A DNA stretch of 64,000 nucleotides, taken from Metridium senile. Lineage: Eukaryota > Cnidaria > Anthozoa > Actiniaria > Metridiidae. Positions 25,028 to 37,946 of the stretch are shown here, in pieces; the first letter of the stretch is position 1, and each line of letters opens with the position of its first letter. Under the pieces are notes generated by a model. The model was not told the origin of the DNA. It made no database searches and was given only the letters and a program-made list of their open reading frames with translations. The position numbers and the translations under genes were made by a program. Location: NCBI GenBank assembly GCA_949775045.1, contig OX459104.1, forward strand, positions 5,687,306 through 5,751,305, read 5' to 3'.

Positions 25028-28000
25028 CATCACAATTATCCTCATCACCATTATCATCATCATCAACAATTTACCTTTTTTCTCTGATATTTGCTCTCCA
25101 TCTCAATAACTGCTCAACATAATACACAAAGTACTGGGCTCTAGCTTGAAGGTCATGTGACTTGCTCTGACGACACATCTCCATGACTTCCCATGGCAAC
25201 ACATCTGGGAACATTCTTGCACATGCCGTCACAGTTTCTCTTCCATTTTTCTCATAAAGACTGCAACAAAATATATTAACAAAATAAATTAATAAATTCA
25301 ATAAAGTATACATCTATTTGAGAAAGGTTGGTGTAGGTTTTTTGCATCTTGAATACCAAGCCTGAAATGCACTATGGATGATATGTAACTATTACAGTTC
25401 CCTGTGCCATCTTAAAAGGTAGCCGGGCCTTTGCATTGAAGTGAGACTAACGTTGTGCTTGCAGTAGTCCTTTTCACAGTTCCCTTCAGTGACCACCAAT
25501 AGTTCCAAGTTGAGGTTTGCGTTGTCGCGCATGATAAATTATAGTCTTGCTATGCGCAACAATGCAAACCTCGACTTGGAACTATTATTCGTGGTCACTG
25601 AACAGAACTGTGAAAAGGACTATTTGCTTTTAACACCTTGCAGGACAATTATTCACATGTCTCTATCATTGCAAGATCAATGTTTGTCTCCGTTCAATGC
25701 ATAAGCCTGGATACCTTTCAAGATGGTGCAGGGAACTGTGAAGGGAACTATTCAAGCAGCGAAAGGTCAAACTTTTCAAACTTTGTCTGCAGGGTTTTCC
25801 AGCATATTTTATTGTGCTGACATTACATGTGAATGTAACATATTTAAAGCTTGGTAAGTAAAATGCACCATTCACTTAACATTTTCCATCCATTTACTTC
25901 CCAACCATTCAGTTTTCATTTCTTACTTGTTTAAATGAAGCAAAAGGACGTCTTGATAATTTTCTATCCCATCATGAAACACATGCAGGGCACGAGTCAC
26001 ATGACCATCTTGTATGTGACTGCTGACCTCATCTGGCTCAAAGAAATCTGTCCAAAATGAAGAAGGTTAAGAATTGATTATTATGTCAGTCAATCATAAG
26101 ACCCTTCTCATCTCAATGTATTTTCTTAATGACTGACAACAAAACAATTGACTCAAGCTATATGAGGCTAGACTGGGTGAATTCATGCATTAAAGACCCA
26201 TGGTCACCTACCAGCATGCTTTGCGATGTTCATTTTGATTTAAGCATTACAATTCTTTCTCTGTCAGTCGTATTACGAGAGAAAAAAAACTTAACAGTGT
26301 AGTAAGAGTGTAAATACCCACGCACATTGTAAAAGATATCAAAATGTCTGAATGTGCGATTTTCAAGGTCCACAAAATTCAGTCTTTCGTTCGGTGCATG
26401 CTGACCATGGGTATTGTATATTAACTGTATTTTATCCACAGCTCCAGTCTCAACTTGAATATAACTTGTTTCATGGTCAGAGAAGTGAATTAGTTTTAAT
26501 ATAAATTCAGATTGTTTTGACAAAACAAGCAAGTGAACATTACATTTACCTTTAATACAATCCATTAACACTCCCCATGTCCTCCATTTTGCACCCTGTG
26601 TTAAACTCAGAGTACGGCGAATATCTTGTACATTCAGCAATGCAAAACAAGTTCTTATAAACACAGCTCTATTCCAGTCTCTTTCTTCCTCACCATTAGT
26701 GTCCACAGAGGCCTGGGATAGACACCTTGAAAGACTATCTTGAAATTCTGATGTAAAGTTCTTGGAGCATAACGTGCAAGTAAGGAAGTCTTTGTTATCG
26801 ACTAACAGAGATGCTAAACTGCTTCTATCACAGTGAGTTTGTTTGGTGTTACTTGAAGTTTCATCTCTTACCCAAAGATGCTCAACTTTGTCAAGTGGTG
26901 TACTATTGTTATCAGGTTTTACGGACATTTCTTCATTATATCCAGCATGTTGTGTTGTTGTGTTTGTAGGGGAAACTTTTTCATGTAAAATATCACCATC
27001 AAACTTTGTGACCATTTTGTCTTTATGTCCGGCATCTTGTGCAGTTTTATTCAAAGTAGGAGAAATACTTTTATCTAATGTATCATCATGTCCATCATTT
27101 TGAGTAGTTTTATCAGACATAGAGTTAATTTTCTTGCCACTTTCTTCATTACCATGTGAATAACATTGATCCCCTACAGTAACATTGTTGTGTGAGTTCC
27201 CACTTACATCCTGTGAAGACTTGCAACTACTGGTAGCATTATTACCCAAGCTTGCACTTCCCTCTTGTTTGTGAGATGTTTTCAAACAGTTTGTGCAATT
27301 GCTGTCACATGAGCACATAGTTTCATCTCGTAAACAGCTTTTGCAATTTTCAGAAGTATTGTCGCTTAAATTTGCTGTGGCACGAAATGACAATTCACTA
27401 TTCGTTGTACTTATTTCTCGATTATGTATGATGCTTTTCCAGTCATTTCCTGGACAAAATACTCCAACATCTAAACACATCTTAGTCAAAAGACAAATGC
27501 CATTATATGTCTCTTCACCCAAGAACTTTCTCATCAGCGAAATGTGTGATTTTGATTTACTTGGACATACAAATGGAGAAGAGGTAGAATCTTGTGATGC
27601 AAATGTTGGAGCAGGTAGTTCTGTCAAACTCTGTGAGGTATTTGGTTCAAAGGAAGAAGATTCTGGTAGCATAGCAATATGTTTTAATGAGTGTAGTGCC
27701 TTGAAAAGAACAGGGATCCAATCGTGTAAAGCTTGTTGTAAAGAGTGACGGCTGTAAAGTACCTTAGGTGATTGAACTTGATCTCTAAAAACAAACATAT
27801 TCAGTCAAACATATTCAGTCAAACATATTCAGTCAAACATATTCAGTCAAACATATTCGGTCAAACATATTCAGTCATAAGTCACTATTCTATATATTTA
27901 TGTATTTATTTGACATTCATTATCTTAGTTTTTTATTTAATCCTAAATTTATCAATTACTCATATTATTCATTCATTTATTTATGCATTCATCAATTACT

Positions 28001-31000
28001 TTTTGTTCATTCATTCAATCATTCATCCATTCCTCTCCTTTGCATAGATTTATTCATTTATCCATCCATTCATCTATTCATTGATTCATCCATATGTATA
28101 TTCATTCATTCACATTCATAAATTAATCTATTCATTTATTCAATCATCCATTTATCAGCTTATTCATCAATCCATCTATTCATTCACTTATTCATCAATC
28201 CATTTATCGGCTTGTTCATCAATCCATCTATTCATTCATCCATTCATCTCTTACTCATCTATTCATTCATTCATCCATTCATCCGTTTCTTATCCATACA
28301 TTTATTCATCCATCTCTTCATTTATCCATACAATCTATCACTCAGTCAGTGTCTTAATTATCACAAACATACCTGACTCTAACAGTGGCTTTACGAAGTT
28401 CATCAACTTCCAAAGGACAGGGCAACTCAAACAATTCTTTTTCTTCCTCACTCTTCAACACCTCCTCTTTACTCTCAGCCGGTTGGGACTGGGACCTAGT
28501 GACTGGCTGGTGCTCACTACCGGTCTCTTTCAACTTTCTCTTGATGATTCCCTTTGCTTTGGATAACATTGCAGGAATGGCAGGTGGAAGCTCAGATGGG
28601 ATGGCATTCAAGTTAGGGGACACAATTGGTGATATGGGAGAGTCCCTCTCTGATTGGGACCTTTTTAGTTTGGGTATGGAGACAAAGTGTGCCTGGCTGT
28701 TTTCTTTGCTGGATTTTGTACCTACAGGTTAAGGAGAACAATGGTGGCTATTTATTAACACTGCTAATGGCATTGCAATGATAATTGATGATGACGGCAA
28801 TGATGGTGGAGGTGGTGATGACAATGATGATGAGGATGCTGATGGGAATGATAACAATGATGATACTGATGATGTCGAGGGCGATAATCATGAATCACAA
28901 TGATGTTAACGTTGATGTTGTTGATGTTAATGATAATGATGACAATGATGATGATGTTGATGATAACAATGTTGATGACATGATGATGGTGATGATGCTG
29001 GTGACGATGATGTTGATGTTGTTGATGTTAATGATAATGGTGACAATGATGTTGATGATAAACAGTGTTGATGATGGTGACATGATACTGATGGTTTTGA
29101 GGGTAATAATGATGGCAACAATGATGGCAATAATAATGAATGTTGACAATGAAGTCAATGATGACGATGTTGATGATAACAATGCTGATGACATAATGCT
29201 GGTGACGATGATGTTGATGTTAATGTTGTTGATGTTAATGATAATGGTGACAATGGTGTTGATGATAAACAGTGTTGATGATGGTGATGATACTGATGGT
29301 TTTGAAGGCGATAATGATGGCAACAATGATGGCAATAATAATGAATGTTGACAATGAAGTCGATGATGACGATGTTGATGATAACAAGGATGATGACATG
29401 ATCCTGGTGACAATGATGTTGATGTTAATGATAATGGTGACCGTCGATGATGTTGATGATAAACAGTGTTGATGGTGATGATACTGATGGTTTTGAGGGC
29501 GATAATGATGGCAACAATGATGAATGTTGACGATGTTGATGATATTATTCATGATAGTGTTGATGATAATGATCATGATAAATGGTGTTGATAATATAAT
29601 CACTATAATGATGATAGCATCAACAGTAAATATACAGTACCTTCATCTGTTTTAGTAGGTGTATTGATATCAACGGTCACAACTTTCTTCTTCTTCTTTT
29701 TCTTGACTTTCTCTTTTACCTTCCTACAATTCAAAGGTTTATAACTTTAAAGGATCACAATTAATAAATACCATAAATTATTTACTTGTGCTTATTGAAT
29801 TTTTCTTAATCTCACTGTCCCCTTCTTGATCAGAACTATGAATATTGGGGAGATAACTTAATGGGTGAGCGGTGAAATATAATTACTTTGAACTGAAGAA
29901 TATAGCTTCTGATAAAAAATTATTTCCAATGCTGTTCTAGAGTAACATTATAGCGTTCAAATGCGGCGCTTATTCGAGTAAATAATTATGGTATGTAATG
30001 TATCCAAAAAAGTCTCATAACTTATAACCAGGCACCAGTGCTCTAGATCTACTAGTCAGGAAAACTAAAAAGATTGCAACAAATACCAGTCATTTTAATT
30101 GTTTGATTCATTTTTTGGTTGACCAATTTATAATTGACAATTTAAATGATTGAATGATTGACCAATTAATATCGGTTGATTGAACAATTGAATGAATACC
30201 TGACTGATTGATGGATTGATTGGTCCACTGATTGAGTGATTGATTGACTTGATTAATAGATTTATTGATAAATTGATTGACTTACATGTATTTCAAGACT
30301 TACTTCACATCAACGACGTCATCATCCCCTCTTGATTCATTATCTGAATCTTCCTGCTGAAGAACATGTACATCTTTAGTAACCAGCTTGTTTTCATCCT
30401 TGTTGCTAAGGTCAACCTTAGTATCCAAGACCCCTTCATCAACCTTGGATCCCAGCTCCTCTGAAAAAGGTCTCTCTTGGCTATTAAGTTCAGTGCCTTC
30501 TTCACTAGCCCTCTCCTTCTCGGAGTCCACTGACTGACCTTTAAAACTTGGGAAGTTGAATTTTCGTTTTGAGCGTCTTTCCTCTGCAAATCTTTTTGCT
30601 TTGACGGCAACAGAGAAGAGTGCACTTTCTAACGAAAACTCTCCATCTTTTTTCTTGCTCTTTGCGCTGGCATCACCTTGTGTGATTGACAGGTCGTCGT
30701 CGTCTTCTAACCCAGAGTCCATGTGATGACTGGCGATGTCACTGTTGATACTCATGGTCTCTGGGCTGTCAATCATGCTCCTGTCATCAAGGAAACCAGG
30801 AGGTTTGTCCAAACTTAGGCTTGTGTCTTGTTGTAGAGATTGCTCAAGGTCTTGAAGGGAAATAACAAGCTCCTGGAAGAATAAAATGATTATTTAGTAT
30901 TTAGTATTATAATTATTTCAGATTGATAACATAATCAACAATAGTGGGGTGATAGTGAATGATTGTGATGTAATTGATGATATTCTAAACTCTTTCAACA

Positions 31001-32936
31001 TTGATTCAACATGTTTCAACAATGTTGAAAGAGTTTAAAGGCATTTACAGCAGTTCTCAGTCACACGTGCACCGCTCCCATAAAAAGCACCGCTATAAAA
31101 CGTGAAGTTGGTGGATGTCAATCAAACTGTGTTTACAAGACGCATGGTGTTTTTACTTCAGTCGGGTTGCAAAACATGTCTGAATTCCTACAACAACATC
31201 TTCGTCAGATTCAGATATGTTTCGCAGCCCGACTGAAGTAAAAACACCATGCGTCTTGTAAACACAGTTTGATTGACGTCCACCAACTTCACGTTTTTTA
31301 GAGGTGCTTTTTATGCAAGCGGTGCACGTGTGACTGAGAACCGCTGTAAACATTGCCATTCAACAAAATCAAACGGATGTTGAAGCAAATGTTGAAACCA
31401 TTTGGCCAAGCCTTTACCTCTGTTCCTGGTTGTCCCCGGAGACCATCCACAAGTGCTGTCACCATGGATACTGGTACCCAATCCCTGGCGGTCCCAGGAA
31501 TTAGATATGACCTACACTGCAGAGCAACCTCTGTGCACTGCTGGAAATCATTCAGCTCAAACAGTCTAGCAACTGTTTCCTTAACCGTCAGCACACCAAA
31601 CCAGGTCATGTGACCATCAACATGGAATACATAGAACTGATTACCATGGCAACAAATATCTGAGATCTCTGCTGCAAAAAAAGAAATTTATATTATTTAT
31701 AATTATTATGATTGTAATACTATATTAAGGCCAATTTACACAATACGATTTTGACCTATGACTGTAGACTTTATACGATTTGCCTACAACATGTAGTAGG
31801 TACCATTCACATGGCTTTCTTTCATAATTTTCCGTTTAAAAGATGAAATAGTTTGTGATTTGAGTCCGCCTACTTGAGTTCTTAAGTGTTGTTCTTTTCA
31901 ATGGATAAACATGCGATTTGATTGGACGAAATACTAGTTCCAGTCCTAATATGGGACAAATCACAACATTGTCCTATTCCTACGACAAGTCGTAGAGTTT
32001 TGATCCTTGGTTCAAAATCCTACTACAAGTTGTAGGTCATGTGCGTCAGTTGTAGGCAATTGCAAGTCGTAGTGGCATTTAAACAGCATGACTTAGAGCT
32101 CATTTGAGTTGTATACTACAAGTCACACACAACAATTGTGCCGTGTAAATCAGCCTTTAGACTGTAATCATTATCACCATCATCATTATCATAATCATTA
32201 TCCCTATCATTATAAACAACCATCATTATAATTATCATCAAATATTTATTACCATCATAACCATCTAGTATTTAACACAGACCACACTTGTCATTTAAAT
32301 TTTCATCATTATCATCACAACCACCACCACCACCACCATCATCAACATCACCACCTCCATCATCACACCACCATTATCATCATCACCATCATCTAACATC
32401 ACAACCACCACCACCACCATCAACACCACCACCTCCATCATCACCACCACCATTATCATCATCACCATCATCATCATCATCACAACCACCACCACCATTA
32501 TCAACATCACCACCTCCATCATCACCACCACCATTATCATCATCACCATCATCATCATCACAACCACCACCACCATCATCAACATCACCACCTCCATCAT
32601 CACCACCACCGTTATCATCATCACCATCATCAGGATCATCATCACAACCACCACCACCATTATCAACATCACCACCACCACCATCATAATCATCACCGTC
32701 ATCATCATCACCACCGTCATCATAATCATCTTTATTGTCAGTGGTTTACCTGTATTCAGATGATACCATCCAGTGACTTGACCAAGAACAGGATCAAGAA
32801 GAAACACATCGCTGCCCATCCATGTTAGAAGGAAACGATCCCTGGGAAATGACAGCAAGAAAATGAGAAACCAAATAGTTATTAGGGTATAGGGATGGAT
32901 CTATGGGGTGTCAGGCACTGCACACCCCCTAGCGAT

Positions 32937-32997
<61 letters not shown>

Positions 32998-35900
32998 TAC
33001 CTTATCAAAAGCAGTCTTGTGAAGTTGATTGACTTTGATTTACATTCATCTGTACTTGACTCACTGACAGCAATATCGTGACTAGAACACATATCATTAA
33101 TACATTGATTAGTAAACCAACTTCAATGTATTTCTTTATTGAATGATGTTATAAATGTTTGGTAGGATATATAGCTACAATCATGTTCAAAGTTGTTGGG
33201 ACATTGTAACATTTTAAATATGAACGTTTTTGTTTGAGATTTAAAAAATATACAAAATGTATCAATTTGATTTGCAAATTACCAACTCCCCTGAGCAATG
33301 TTGATTGGTCTTTCAAATGACAACCGTTTCACATTCCCAAAACTCAACATTGATTCGGGGGAGAAGGGGAAACAGAAAAATTATGTTGAAATATTTTTCA
33401 TGTAAAAAAAAACAGAATGATAATGTTCCAAGGTATTTTGTACATGATTTTAGTTGCATTGACGTTGTAGTTATGGTTTGAGAGGGGGGACTCAGGGGTA
33501 TGTTCATTGGAAATTTTGGAGCTTTTTTAATTTTGAAAATGGCTGATTTTCACCCCTTAGGGATACCACACAGAATCATATGTACAACTAAATAGCCATA
33601 CTCTAAAAGATACCAACATATTGTGACATTCAAAATTCCAATACCTTAAAAGATACCAAATCACTGATTAGTGGGCTTTCATTTATTTATTGATATTGAG
33701 TGGGAGTTACATTATTTTTGGAAGATATATAGTGGGGATTGTTACAAATTGTATGCTGTTTTAAAGGGGTTTAGTAAATAAGGGGGTTATGATATTTTTG
33801 CCAACAGGAAGGGGGAAGCCGGCATTGCAGACATCTTATGTGGTTTGCTCCCCTCCCCAAAGACAACAGGTGATGTTGCTGACCCCCCCCCCCCCCCCCC
33901 CCCCCTACACCAATAAATGAAAGCCCTCTTATTACCCTGAAGAGATGCAATCATTTCAATGGTATTGTCATATTATTATATCAATTTTACATTTTATCAG
34001 TGTGTACATACTTATAGCCCAATACTGGAGAAGAAGGAACAGCCAGTAGATGCTTGTACTGCTGAGTTGACATAACTTGACCATCCATCCCTGCCTAGTA
34101 CACAATAAAATATATAAATAAATCACTTTTTTACAGCCGTTCTTATTCACACTTGCCTGTTCACAATAAATTATAACAATTTGCAGTCTAAACTTGATTT
34201 AGGTGGACGTCAATCAACTGTATTTCCAAGGATGCATTTTAGCCCAAGTGCACTGAGTCAGGCCAAAAACATATTTACGCCCGCAACTCTATTGTTATAT
34301 TAATCAATGGCTGTATAACTTACCTCCCATAGTCTTGACCCTGGTCTTGCTGTATAGATTGTAGCACTGTCTTGGTTGAATTGCTGTAGAAAACATGCAC
34401 CAAATAGACCTTCCCTGAAACAATAGCATTTTTCAAGGTTACTAAAAAAAGATATTGCAGAGCCTTGTACAATGGAAATGCGGAGGACAAACTTTATAAA
34501 AAAGGCTTCGATTACAAGGGATGGAAGATCAATATCAGTCAAAAAAACATAGTTTTTCCATGAAATCAATTAGAAACAACAAGACAAAAAAACATTGTTG
34601 CAGCATATTAGTATGTAATTTGGACTTGGCTTGTCCGCATTTCAATCCCATAATGCATCATTGTGACGTCATCTGTGGAAAGCGCTATTATAGTAGACTA
34701 ACCCTTTAATCAGGAGCCCATTACCTGTTTTGTACAACAAGTACCCCTCAAGTTAATATTCTCTCGGTCTGGCTATTTTAAGATTCATATTTTGCTTCTG
34801 TCTGGACACCATGTTGGTATTTTTGTTTATGAAAATGTTAATGCATCCCAATTTGATTGATGAAATAACTTGGTGTGAAATCTGTTCTAAATATAGATGA
34901 TCTGGCAAAACGATAACTCCTAAATGGAGATATTAGTATGTGAGATAAATTAATGATAATGTTTAATGAGGGAACCTATTCAAATTTAATTTTCAGTAGG
35001 GCCTTAATGAATGCTCTGGGCAAATTTTATGGGGTCCTGCTTTAATGAAATGTTAAATTTGCATGCAGTTTACAGAAGGCAACAGTGGTGTCAATATCTA
35101 TACCTTGGTTTAGATCCAACCAACCAGCATTGCAATCTAATAAAAGAAAAAAAGAAAAAGAAAATATAAAATAAAATTGAAGATAAAATAAGATAAAATT
35201 GAAAGATATAATTATCATTAAATAAAGACCCATGGGCTTTTATCACACGGCGGCCATGTTTCTTCCCATGAAAGCAAAAACCTTTGTTTGGAATGTTCTG
35301 AAGCGCGTGGAAGTGAGGGCAAGGGGACCCAAACCTAATGTCTCAACCCATCTGGCGGTCCATGATAAAGCGAATGGTCAACTATTGGCACACTTTTTAA
35401 TGTTACTAACTTATAAATCACTACGAGGACAAGCACCAGTTTATATTTCTGAGCTACTTACAAAATACAACCCTACACGTAAACTCAGATCATCTACTGC
35501 CAATCTTCTAACTGTTCCTACATCTAGACTTAAAAACTATGGAGACCGCGCCTTTTCAGTATGCGCACCAAAACTCTGGAACAGCACTCCTGAATATGTT
35601 AGAAAAAGCGAAACACTTGAACAATTTAAGTCAAATTTAAAAACATTTCTATTCAAAACAGTTTTTAAGGATCATTAATATATATATATATTTTTTATCA
35701 TATTTTACACATATTATATATTTATTTATTAACTATTTTATTCTACCTTGTAATCATATATGTATATATTTCTAAATAATAATTAATTTATATATTTATC
35801 TATTTTTTTAACATATTTAAATTATTTTTAAACGTATTTGTAAGAGTTTCGAGACTTTGTATGAAACTCTTAATAAAGTTATTATATTACACTTTGAGTT

Positions 35901-37914
35901 GTTTATTCTTATTGTGTTACAATTCATTCACTGTCATTTTTATTACCAGAAAACAAATAAATCAAAATGCTAAATGATTTAAAAGTAAATACCCACTACC
36001 ACAACTTATCAAAGTGTCTGAATGTGTCATGGTCCACAATATTTAGTCTTTTGTGTAACTAGTACATGCTGGTACGTGACCATGGGTCTTTAGGTTGTCT
36101 TTATTTTATTAATACCAGAATTAATTTAATCACTATCATTATCATCAACATCATGATTATCATCACTATCATGTTAAAAATCATCATTTTCACCATCATC
36201 ATCATATTGTTGTCATCATATATCATCATCAAGATCAAGAAAAACCAGGATTTATTACTTTTTTAAAAAATAAATGAAGAATTTCACAAAAGAAATCAAG
36301 TCCATGACAAGATCTGTGAATCTTATACTACAGTAACAAATTTTGTCCTGATTCGCACAAGTTTCAACTTGAATTTTCTCGGCCAGATTTACTTTTATCT
36401 TCAGTTGACAATTTCTACATACGTTTCCAGATCCACTACTGCAGTTTTTGTCCAGGTTGACACCAAGAGTTTTTCAGCAGCATAATCAATCTGATTGATG
36501 GACGTCTCACTCTTGCCGACAATGGCACTGGCATGACTGATTAACCCTCTCTTGCCATGATTGACACCAAACTGAAATGAGAATGAAATGATGATAATGA
36601 TGATTGTTATGATGATGATGACAATGATAGTTCTGATAATAAAGATTGTGATGGTGATGATGATGTTGATGATGATAATGATGATGATAATGATGAATAT
36701 TATAATGATAATGATGAAAATAATAATGACAAAGATGATAATGATGATGATAATTGTAATTGTGGTGATCAATGAAAATAATGATGATGACAATAAAGAC
36801 GATGATGATAATGATGATGATGACTATAATGATGATGAAGATTTTTACAGATGATAATGATGATGACAAAGATAATGGTAATAAGGATAAAGATGAGTAA
36901 GATGATAATGATGATGATGATTATAAAGATGATGAAGATTTTACTGATGATAATAACAAAGATAATCATTATGGTAATAAAGTTAAACATGAAATTATAA
37001 TGATGATGACAATGATGATGATAACAAACCTTAGTTGGTAAGTATACAGCACTAACAATCCCCTGATCATCACTAGCAAATAGTCTGCTATCGCTATCAT
37101 CCCAACACAAGCATGTTACAGTTGCATTCTTGTGCTCCTCTGATCGTCGCACATACTGAAAGAAAAAGTAAATGGACAAATAAATGAATTAATTAATCAT
37201 TTTATTGAAATGAATAAGTGGATGAATGAATGAATGACTGTTCAAACAACTGACTAGCTGAGTGAATCAATGAATGAATGAATGAATGAATGACTGAACA
37301 GCTGACAAGCTGAGTAAATGATAAATGAATGATTGGATGTAGAAAGGAGTGAAAGAATGAATGAATAAATGGATAAATAAATGAACAAATGTACTTGTAC
37401 CTTGGGTTTGTCTCGAGTTCTTGACCCAATATCAATCACCACCACCATTCCAGTACTACAAAGCAACAATGTCAATAGAAAGTAATCGTGTTACTTTAAT
37501 AGCTGTAACACTAAGACAGACATGCCATCTTATTTCTAATGTGGCCTGTAAGAATCACACAGCATCAATCACAACAATAAGTTTAAACATTACCTTGTGG
37601 CAAACCCTAGATAATTATTCTCTTTTGCAAAACAAACTTTGGTGATTGGTCCATCCTGAAAACATTTCATTGGTTTAGTTATTATAAATCATGAGTAGGT
37701 GCTTTTATAAGTATCATTATGATAAAGGTGATGGTGTGATATAATAATAGACAGTACTACCTTAGTAACTATCAGTCTAAAATACTCCAGTGTTTTCCTG
37801 TTGTATAAATACAACCCTCCTGAGCTGGTACCAACAGCAATTAACTTCTTGCCAACAGTTAAACAAGTGTTCTGTAAAAGAGATAAAAAATTACCATGAT
37901 GATAAATGATGATG

Positions 37915-37946
<32 letters not shown>

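Noticed and set aside
26230..26549. Continuation of the long HPS5 exon 16 frame
   Set aside because: A good donor at 26550 joins in phase to a conserved exon at 26047, and the extension is a repeat found elsewhere.
32288..32858. Proline/serine-rich plus-strand frame and methionine/valine-rich minus-strand frame
   Set aside because: Repeat translation. Only 32750-32841 on the minus strand is a real exon.
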